From Monomorium pharaonis (Eukaryota > Arthropoda > Insecta > Hymenoptera > Formicidae), in contig NC_050470.1 of NCBI RefSeq assembly GCF_013373865.1, positions 15,751,244-15,815,243 on the forward strand: a stretch of DNA of 64,000 nt. The letters run 5' to 3'. The notes below the pieces were generated by a model. That model ran no database searches. It saw only the letters and a program-made list of their open reading frames with translations, and was not told the DNA's origin. The translations under genes were made by a program, and so were the position numbers. Positions 56,128-64,000 of this stretch are shown piece after piece; position 1 is the stretch's first letter, and each line of letters begins with the position of its first letter.

Positions 56128-56692
56128 AAATCTAATGAAATATTGTCTGCAATGTTACAAAATATTGAAAAAGAAACAGATTTTTAATGTTTAAGAGTTA
56201 GTTCTAATTTCTTTTGAAAACATTCGTATTCTTAAATATTTTAATTAATAACTTTTAAATATAATACAATATCATCTGATACATTATATTTATAAACAAT
56301 AATAAATATCTAAAAATTTATAATTTTTTTTTAAATTATGGCGCCCAAAGCACCCAGAAATGAAACATATACCATTTTAATTTACATAAAAAAAGGTATA
56401 GAAAATGTATGATTTCAGTTTCTAAAATGGCCGACAGGCGGTGCTGGGACGGTTTAAAGTGATAGAGAAGAGAAAAACAAGTTTTTCAAAAAAATTCTGT
56501 AAAAAATGACGGAAACATATTAAAAAACAACTTTTTTAGTCAACGGTTACAGCATGCTGGAGAATAAATCAAAATATATAACAACATAACAAGAAGAAAT
56601 GAAATATTAATTATAGATTTTTCTCTATTTCGATTTTTAACAGAATTTATGTTTTACATTTGTGCAATATGGTAATGAAAAATATATATAAG
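55571..56692. other. AT-rich DNA with AATATTGG cluster and CA repeat
   Basis: Between 55755 and 56010 variants of CCAATATTGG occur about a dozen times in both orientations. (CA)n at 56080-56123. The rest has no gene. Confidence 0.55.
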
Positions 56693-57441
56693 TGTTGCGC
56701 CTTGCGGTACAACAAAATATTTTTGCCGTACCTTGCGGTGCGACAAAAGAGTTTTTGGGATTCGTTGCTGCCCTAGGAGTAGGAACTCGCGGAAAGAGGC
56801 AGTTTCTGTAGGCAGGGTCCTCAAATCACTCACTCACTGATTCTAAGTTAAATTGATATAAAAGATTTATTTCTCTGTTGTTATACACTGGTTGCGGTCG
56901 GCGAAGGTGCCGCGTCGTGTTACACTAGATTAGATACGGCGCGTGACTCGGAGTTAACGCGTCGTCTCGTTGCTCGCTCGAGATGTGCTAGCGGCTAAGT
57001 TCCGAACTCTTAATTCACTCGTCCGGGCCGTACGTATCGGCTTGATTTCTAATTACTGATCCCGCTGGCCGCTGTTCGGCAGCGGCTTAAATAGTGTCGC
57101 GGATTTAATTATTAGTGGGGCATCGGGCCCTCCGCATGACCATATATGGTCATTCCCGCGCGCATCCGGCGCGCGGAAAATATTTGCGAGTTTAGCAACA
57201 ATTGCCAAAATGCAGGTATGCATTTCCGGTGGCATGATTGTTGCTAAGCTAGCTTCGCTACTTCTTTAAGGTGGCTGGTGCGTTGCCCAGTGCGATGACC
57301 GGTCGGCAGCGCACGAGGCATGTGTCACCTGACACCTTGTGATAGCGAGCCTTCCTCGGCGAGCTATCTTATAATTTTAATATTTTATTTCCTTTATTTT
57401 ATGATATGAATTTATTGGTTGTGCGTGTTTCGCTCACAACA
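56693..57441. mobile_element. 749-bp solo LTR with TAAG duplication
   Basis: Begins TGTTGCGCCTTGCGG and ends CGCTCACAACA; TAAG lies immediately outside each end (56689-56692, 57442-57445). TATAAAAG at 56857 is a likely core promoter in the plus orientation. GC-rich compared with its surroundings. No internal genes remain, so the clade is unknown. Confidence 0.82.
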
Positions 57442-57673
57442 TAAGACTAGAACATTACAGGTGCGCGCTATTTAACTTTTTTATTTTCTGAAAATAAATT
57501 GCAATAATAAATATATAAATAACCATCTATACAAATTATCTTTTAGTAACTCCTTAATGACAGCCTCTCACGAAGTAATCGCAGTAAGAGGTCCAATTAA
57601 AAAAAATCACACATATACATAAAATAAAATAAAACTTTGATCTAATTAAACATAAATAATATATAAAAAGAAT

Positions 57674-57689
57674 CACACACACACGCACG

Positions 57690-57741
<52 letters not shown>
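57674..57741. repeat. (CA)n microsatellite
   Basis: CA units with two CGCA-type interruptions; the minus-strand VCVC-type ORF is an artefact. Confidence 0.93.
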
Positions 57742-57742
<1 letters not shown>

Positions 57743-58244
57743 TACTTTCTCCACAAAAATATCAAAATATTTTGCGCTAACTGTAGGAATGGATATTTTT
57801 TGTACTAACTAAAACATCTACTTCCCAAGGAGCACACAATATTTTTTAAATGTTTTTTAAATATTTATTTTTTATTATTTTTACATTATTAGCATTTATT
57901 GTATAAATAATATTTATTTAATATTTCTAACATTTGTTTTACATTAATTATTAATTTCAAATAATGAATTAGAAAAAATATTGGTAATTATTTACATTAG
58001 CAATTTCTCACCGATTTTGATGACCTTCAATATGTTGTCAAGGTCATCATTCTGAACAACTTTTCCCTATACATGTTACCGCCGCTCGACTTTAGTTTTC
58101 GACTAATACACAAAAAATTATTAACACAAAAGTTTAATAAATACCATACTTTTTTAATTTGCACTAGAATGTTTTAATAATACTTAAGAGGATACTAAAC
58201 TGCCCATCAAACTTGATTGAGGTCGATAATGCGGAGTCATTATT

Positions 58245-58590
58245 TATCCTTGTTCATGAAAAAATTTGCTTTAAAATACTAAAATGCTAAAAAAGTTATA
58301 CAGCTTATACTTACAAATAAATGGTGCCTCGCAGTTTGGAATAGAAGGAATAAGAGCATATTTGTCAAATTACGATTAAAAGCCGTAAAAAAACATATTT
58401 ATGTGATCAAAAATTTTATTCATTTAAGCGCTTTTATTATATAAATATATTTTTTTTTATGGCTTGTAATTTGACGATTATAGTTTTATTCCTCAATCTA
58501 TTCCGAACCCGGGAACACCATTCATTTGTACGTATAAGCTACATCACTTGTATTTTAAAGCAAATATTTTTATAAACAAATAAACTTTAA
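58245..58590. mobile_element. ~345-bp palindromic element
   Basis: Arms share AAATTTGCTTTAAAATAC, TATACTTACAAATAAATGG and TTACGATTAAAAGCC (inverted versions at 58450-58590). Confidence 0.65.
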
Positions 58591-58909
58591 AAATTTTTTT
58601 GCATTTTTGGTCTTTATCTAATCGTCCCTGGGCTTATTTGTGTACGTACTTTAAAAGTGTAAAAGGATTATCAATTCTGTAAATTCAATTCGAAACTAAA
58701 TGGTTGAACAGAATGTCGGTAAAACACACGGCTTTAGCATTCTTTTAAGGAGAGCTCATTCCTCACCGCATCAAACGAACGAATCTGGCAAAAAAAAGCG
58801 TCGCTCTACCCCGCAAAGGGAGATATTAATAATTAGAGTTGATAAAAAAGTTTAATAAATGTTATTATTCTTAAAATTTAAAGCATGGAAATTCGCAAAG
58901 GGTTATGTA

Positions 58910-59337
58910 GTGAACGCGTGGGCGGGGGAGGGGTCCCGCCCCTCCCCCTGCAACCCTCACCGTAATTTTTTCTAACCTAACCCAAACATTTTAAAGTCAC
59001 TATTTGGTTAATGCAAAAACATTGAAACAAACAGCGTGGACAGTCGCAAACCTACTGGGTTGTACAGTGGCTTGTACAGTGGTACTGTACAAGTGTGGAC
59101 GTCGTTTACTTTACGTTTCATAAATACGATACATGATATCAGTGCCTTACGTAAAGTAAACGACATCCACGCTTGTACAATACCACATAGATTTGCGACT
59201 TTCCACGCTATTCGTTTCCAATATTTTTGCATTAACCAAATAGCGACTTAAAAATGTTTGGGTTAGGTTAGGAAAAATTATGGGCACGGGGTGCAAGGAG
59301 AGAGGCGGAGTCCCTCCCCGCCCACGCGTTCTCTGCT
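58910..59337. mobile_element. 428-bp fold-back MITE, GTA flanks
   Basis: Arms of ~195 bp: GTGAACGCGTGGGCGGGG at the left, complement at the right; also TTTTCTAACCTAACCCAAAC and AGTAAACGAC inside. GTA lies on both sides (58907-58909, 59338-59340). Confidence 0.82.
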
Positions 59338-60112
59338 GTACCAAACTGGGGTAGAAGTCGCTACAATCGTTTGTTTACACATTGTTCTGTGCCACGGAGA
59401 TAGGAGACCGGTTCTTTATCTAAAGCAATATTATGTATCAGATTTATAAAACTTTTTTTGTTGTAAACTTTCAAATAAATCACAAGCGACAGTTAAAATT
59501 TTTTCAAAGTCACTCAGGAGGATGACCTTGACGATATGTTATGGTTAAGGTTATCGGAGCTATCCGTAAGTATCGTATTTATTAAATTTTTTTGTTAATA
59601 ATTTTTGTATATAACACAAAAACTAAAGCCGAGCGGCGATAACATGTATAGAAAAGTTGTTCAAAATGATGACCTTGATAATATTTGAAGGTCATCAAAA
59701 TCGGTGAGGAATCGCTAATGTAAATAATTATCCAAATATTTATAAAACGTTTTTTTAACGTTTATTTAATATTGATAAATTATTAATTTTTTATTAAAAA
59801 TAATTTAAGAAAATTATTTAAATAATATTTATATAATTTTTATTTTACATTTAAAAAATCGTTTAAAATAATATTTTAAAAAATATTGATTTAATAGTGA
59901 TTTTATATTTATGTTACAATAATTAATCATTTAAAATAATGATTTAGGACAAAATAATATTTAATTGATGATTTTATAATATTAACTTGACATTTTAATA
60001 AATTGTTTAAAATAATATTTACGTAACATTTATTTAATGCTTATGTAGTAAGTATTTCACATTTAAAAAGTTTAAAATATTATTTTAAAAAAATATTTGA
60101 CTCCTGGTTAGG

Positions 60113-61149
60113 AAGCCTTACTAATTATGGAGCATAAATCAAGTGTAAAGGAACAGTGAATCTATATAGCGAGAGTGTTAAAAGCGTCTAAATGAAACTT
60201 CTAAGAGACACAAATTGAAACATTGTGCTCGCGACTCGGCGAAGAGTTCGCTAATTAACCTCTGAAGATGTTAAGCAGGGTGAGAGGACATTCGTGGAAC
60301 AGGTGTTAAATAAAATGTACTGCGATTACGTGTCACGTAGTTTCATCGTGATGTCCGAGTCGTACTGTATATTTATCACAGATCTTAATTGATACACATT
60401 ACACGCGTTTACTGTTTAATGAGCACAAGAATAAATGTCTGGATGAGAATAATGTCTTGATCACTTACACGGAGAGATTATATTAATCTGTTACCGGTCG
60501 TGATGATGATGCCCGTGAGCTAGTATCACGCGGCGCCGGCGTGCGCGTAGCGTGGTGAGCGTGAGTCTCTCGATGTACCTGAGCGATAATTATGAGTCTC
60601 TCTGTAATATTAGATAAATTCTTCCTTGAGCAGCCTCTGAAAGAGTGTTCTACAATCCCACGAATAGAGGCGAGCACCAAACTATGTCGAAACGATAGCA
60701 CGATGAACGAAAGTGAACCGCCGCCATAGAGCACACGTACCGAAGTAAGTGAATTTTGGTGATATGCGCATGCTGGCGTGCACGTTGCGGCGTACCACGA
60801 TCGACGCGATCGGTGATCGATAGCTGCTGGCATGTGACGTGACGGCGCGAGCTCAGTACATACTGAATCCCGAACACATCGGAACATAAAGAAAGTGGAG
60901 ATTAAGACAATATACATTATCTATACATCTATCCTTCATTTTTTTAACAAATACAGCAAAAATAGATCTTTTCATAAGTTATTCTACATGTAGCTATTTC
61001 GCATATGTAAAAATTAGTAAAAAACTGTAAAACTTTATGTTTAATTATAAAAATCTGAGTTAACCATACATGTTTTATCCTTTTGACAAACTATTGAAAT
61101 GATCTATAGCAAATATGTATGAATTAACACGAAGTACTCATGGATTATC
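60113..61149. other. unassigned sequence with a 144-codon ORF
   Basis: 60483-60917 (minus strand) is open for 144 codons but has no recognisable domain, signal peptide or codon pattern; it is rich in Ser, Arg and His. It could be a 5' UTR or retroelement LTR. Function unknown. Confidence 0.25.
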
Positions 61150-61345
61150 ACAAAGTGTTAGGTTGCGTACGATTTTCGAAATCAAGCAACGTCGACGGTG
61201 GCTAACAGTTGGATGAGTGACCATTTTTTCGTATAAATTAAACATGTTCTAACTGTGGATTGGCTGAAACATTCTAGTCTAGTCTTCTCCCTTAAATTAT
61301 CGTAGAAATTAAGCGATGCTGGACTGGTGAAGTTACGTTGAATTT
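61150..61345 (+). ncRNA. two 5S rRNA-like fragments
   Basis: 61166-61222 aligns with the middle of insect 5S rRNA (CGAAAT-AAGCAACGTCG, then GGATGAGTGACC), covering the internal promoter region. A second, weaker match is at 61300-61337 (GAAATTAAGCGATGCTGG). Both lack the full 120-nt gene. They fit a 5S-derived SINE or 5S pseudogenes rather than a working gene. Confidence 0.6.
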
Positions 61346-61860
61346 ATTAAAATAATTGAATAATGCAAACAATTTTTTGCTTTTAAAACATAGCAAATGT
61401 TCAGTAAATATTTTTTTTTAAATTTGTTCAAACATTAAATAAATGTTTATTAAATAATAACAGAATATTTTTTTTAATGTAAAATATACATTTTTTCATG
61501 AGAAAAGGGGGACTTAGCTCATTATTTAAATGTTTTTTTTGTTTTTGAAAATGTTTCTCAAACATTAAAAAAAATATTTTTGTGCTCAAACATTATTGTG
61601 TTCATTGGGTCTATTACTATTTTTAGCTTCTATTATTATTCATAATTTGACCTTAATAATTGTTTTAAGTTTATTATTAAAGATACTATATCATTACTAC
61701 AGACCATTTGAAGATGAATTTAAGACAAACTTATATGGAAGATTAGATTATAAATATAAGCCTTTGATATTAAAATATTGGCTACTGCGCGCCTATAAAG
61801 GATAAAATAAAAAAAAAGCAAGTGAATAAATATTTTATTATAAATAAATATTTTTTTATT
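61346..61860. other. AT-rich DNA, possible MITE end
   Basis: Ends near 61600 with TTGTGTTCATTGGG, similar to the termini of the 26241 element; no partner end was found. Confidence 0.35.
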
Positions 61861-62410
61861 GGGGATACAAGTAAGTTTTAAAGGATTTATAATAGAAGGC
61901 GTTACTAGTATTAAATTGCATCGGACTATAACCTAACCTAACCACCTTCATGTTAAAGCGTCATCGTTAGGCTTAAGTTTTCAGTACGTTTCATTTTGTT
62001 GAAGTGTAAACAACATAGTTTTTTTGAACTTCAAATATGTCGACTTTTGTGCCAACGAAACGCAATTTGCGGAAAGCTTTACTTTTTTGCTTCCATTTAA
62101 AAAAAAGCAGCAGAAAGTCATCGATTACTGTGTTAGGCTTATGGCGACCATGCTCCATTAATTTCAACTTGTGAGTACTGGTTTAGATGGTTTAGAAGTG
62201 GTGATTTTTTTTTGACACGGAAGATAAGGAACGTGAAGAAAGGTCAGAAACGTTTGAAGATGCAGAATTGGAAGCATTATTGAATGAAACGTGTCAAACG
62301 CAAAAAAAACTTACAGAATCTTTGGGAGTGATTCAACAAGCCTTTGTGCATTTTTGTACAATAAAGCCCCATTTTTCACAAAAAATCCTTTAAAACTTAC
62401 TTGTACCCCT
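61861..62410 (+). mobile_element. internally deleted mariner element
   Basis: Ends GGGGATACAAGTAAGTTTTA and, inverted, AAAACTTACTTGTACCCC, about 27 bp each. Between them are the transposase N-terminus and a 3' UTR with AATAAA; the catalytic two thirds are gone. Confidence 0.8.
62037..62340 (+). pseudogene. mariner transposase N-terminus
   Basis: ATG 62037 begins MSTFVPTKRNLRKALLFCFH, the DNA-binding part of insect mariner transposase. After a frame change come ESHRLLC, GDHAPLISTCEYWFRW, then FEDAELEALLNETCQTQK and ESLGVIQQA, the second helix-turn-helix region. The DD34D catalytic domain is deleted. The product would be at most a truncated binding domain. Confidence 0.78.
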
Positions 62411-62431
62411 AAAAAACTTAACGTTGCTAAA

Positions 62432-62459
62432 CTTCTTGAATAAATAAATAAATAAATAA

Positions 62460-62513
<54 letters not shown>

Positions 62514-62525
62514 ACATATATATGG
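62432..62525. repeat. (AAAT)n and (TA)n microsatellite
   Basis: Five AAAT units run into a long TA array. Confidence 0.9.
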
Positions 62526-62539
62526 GACATTTCACGTCA

Positions 62540-63371
62540 ATTGAGACAAACCTGTGTCCAAAATTTGACGCAACAGAAAGAAGTGTTTGAGGGCTCAAAT
62601 TAATCGTATTTTTATGTACTTTTGAATGCAATATGGCGTTGTTAAAAAATTTAATATGACGGGCAATACAGCGCCCATATACCCCATGAAATGTCAAGCC
62701 CTATCCAAAAAATGGCCACACCAAAAATTTAACGCAACAGATAGAAACGTTTGAGGGTTAAAATTAATTGTATTCTCATGTACTTTGTATGCAACGTGGC
62801 CTTTTCATCGAATTTCTTTACACTAGATTTTCTTTAAATTTATTATTCAAGGGCTTTCTGAATTTTTGATCATGATTTCGAATTTCAAATTTTGAAATTC
62901 AAAGCGTTAGACTGATTTGTATCGTGGTATTATATTCTACAGTATTACAGACGAAATGTGCAGGAAGGCAAAATGTTGGAAGATTAGGAAGGGAAGGCAA
63001 AGAGTTGGAACAGAAAGCGTCGTAGGCAAGTACGTCAAGTGGCAAAAGATTACCTTTCATGTAAAAAGCTGTCTGCGTTTATTAGGGTTGAGACTGTCTT
63101 CAATATGAATATTTAATGTAAACAATTTACCTTCCTGCACACTTCGCCTGTAATACTGCAGCATATAATACCACGATACAAATCGATCTAACGCTTTAAA
63201 ATTCAAAATTCTAAATTCAGAATCGTGATCAGAGATCTCAAAAGCCCTCGGACGGCCATATTGAATTTTTTAACAACGCCATATTACATTCAAAAGTACA
63301 TGAAAATACAATTAATTTGGGCCCTCAAATGTTTCTTCTGTTGCGTTAAATTTTGGGCAGAGCTCTGTCTC
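62540..63371. mobile_element. ~830-bp fold-back element
   Basis: 62560-62660 is inverted at 63245-63350 (CGCAACAGAAAGAAG, GCAATATGGCGTTGTT) and 62897-62972 at 63128-63205 (GTATCGTGGTATTATAT). A partial extra copy of the terminal block lies at 62710-62820. Ends TTGAGACA / TGTCTCA. Confidence 0.72.
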
Positions 63372-63668
63372 ACAAGGGAACCTCGCGAACCCGAAAATTC
63401 TGATTTTTATGAAACTTGGCATAATGTAGAGGGGATAAATACATGAATTTAGAAATTTTTAGTTGGTGCTTAACGGTTTGAAGGGGTGAAACCACCCTTC
63501 AAAGTTGAGACATTTTTGTGTTTTTTCGATATATCTCGCAAATTAAACAAAATATAAAAAAATGTTTCATACAAAAGTTTTACAGTATAAATACCTCTAT
63601 TTAACTATGCTATTTATTTAAAAAAAAATTTTTTTTTTCTGAAAAAGTAAATAGCATAGTTAAATAAA
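63372..63668 (+). repeat. family E repeat, longest forward copy
   Basis: Begins ACAAGGGAACCTCGCGAACC and ends with a short hairpin (AACTATGCTATTTA and complement). Confidence 0.8.
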
Positions 63669-63689
63669 GGAGCGTCCTAGATGCGCACA

Positions 63690-63830
63690 GTAATAAACGG
63701 ACACAACAGGCTGAGTAAAACGGACACAGTAACAAACGGACACAGACCAAACGGACACAGTAATAAACGGACACAGTAATAAACGGACACAGTAATGAAC
63801 GGACACAGTAACAAACGGACACAGCACACT
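63690..63830. repeat. 16-bp minisatellite, ~8 copies
   Basis: Unit AAACGGACACAGTAAT with small changes, total ~130 bp. Minus-strand ORFs of VRLLLCPF type only translate it. Confidence 0.9.
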
Positions 63831-63913
63831 GCACATGCGCACGGACCAAATGCCATCCATGTACATTGCAAGCAGAGTAAAGTCCACATAGGTTAGCGAC
63901 TTGGACGACGTGG

Positions 63914-63957
63914 GTGCAGGAAGGGGGGCCGAAGGCCCCCCTTGCACCCCCCGTGTC
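63914..63957. repeat. GC-rich stem-loop
   Basis: GGGGGGCC-GAA-GGCCCCCC with outer GGGTGCA/TGCACCC. Sits beside the minisatellite; possibly a transposon terminus. Confidence 0.6.
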
Positions 63958-64000
63958 TGTGTATGTGCGTGCAAAGCATTCACTGCATCACATGGGTTTG

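Larger units (their letters stand above)
57826..60112. repeat. 2.3-kb inverted-repeat element with nested insertions
   Basis: Left arm 57826-58160 and right arm about 59560-60112 share GATGACCTTCAA-type blocks, AACATGTATAG, GAGCGGC and the CACCGATTTTGATGACC region, inverted. The centre carries two further palindromes. Outer ends CTTCC...GGAG resemble each other. Confidence 0.72.

Noticed and set aside
57554..57754. VCVCVC-rich ORF
   Set aside because: Translation of a CA microsatellite.
60483..60917. 144-codon minus-strand ORF as a gene
   Set aside because: No recognisable domain, no splice or promoter support; kept only as an unassigned region.
63690..63830. CRISPR-like array
   Set aside because: Repeats are contiguous 16-mers without unique spacers, and the genome is eukaryotic.
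63610..63983. ORFs encoding repeated VRLLLCPFITV units
   Set aside because: Translation of the 16-bp minisatellite in shifting frames.

Overview
This is eukaryotic, AT-rich, repeat-dense DNA, very probably from an insect and most likely a hymenopteran such as an ant. The evidence is an odorant-binding-protein gene piece with GT-AG introns, insect-type mariner, P-like, jockey-like, copia and gypsy elements, piggyBac-type TTAA elements and many microsatellites. There is no prokaryotic signature. Nearly all coding sequence is mobile-element sequence, and most of it is broken by stops, frameshifts or later insertions.

Layout. 0-4 kb: a decayed P-element/THAP9-like transposase ending in nested fold-back elements. 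4-6.5 kb and 13.5-15 kb: short non-autonomous elements with CAGGG termini, plus a 245-bp solo LTR. 6.5-11.3 kb: a long inverted repeat built around a mariner transposase, its right arm split by an LTR-like insertion of about 1.87 kb. 11.3-13.5 kb: a minus-strand jockey-like LINE that has lost its RT domain. 15-19.9 kb: AT-rich DNA, microsatellites and a piggyBac-type TTAA element. 19.9-21.6 kb: two abutting CAGGG elements. 21.6-28.0 kb: a DIRS-like tyrosine-recombinase retrotransposon, the most complete and interesting unit here. It has inverted terminal repeats, an internal complementary region, gag with an apparent intron, RT-RNase H and a tyrosine recombinase, and its empty site can be read from the flanks. 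28.4-35.4 kb: small MITEs, unassigned GC-rich patches, tandem repeats and a weak split-gene candidate on the minus strand.

36.3-38.4 kb (minus strand): the two 3'-most coding exons of a PBP/GOBP odorant-binding protein, the one convincing host gene, with a long inverted repeat inside the intron. 40.0-44.0 kb: a nearly complete minus-strand copia element with 5' LTR, a tRNA-iMet-type primer site and gag-pol truncated in RNase H. 44.2-49.9 kb: a gypsy-like LTR and gag split by a 4.4-kb element that itself carries a TTAA-flanked element, fold-back repeats and a ~147-bp tandem repeat. 50.1-52.0 kb: an extremely purine-rich LINE remnant. 52-64 kb: microsatellites, fold-back elements nested up to three deep, a 749-bp solo LTR with a 4-bp target duplication, 5S rRNA-like sequence, a deleted mariner and a 16-bp minisatellite.

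The genes do not form a pathway. The window records successive transposon insertions around one chemosensory gene, and several relative insertion ages can be read from it. All family assignments come from motif recognition by eye; no database search was run.
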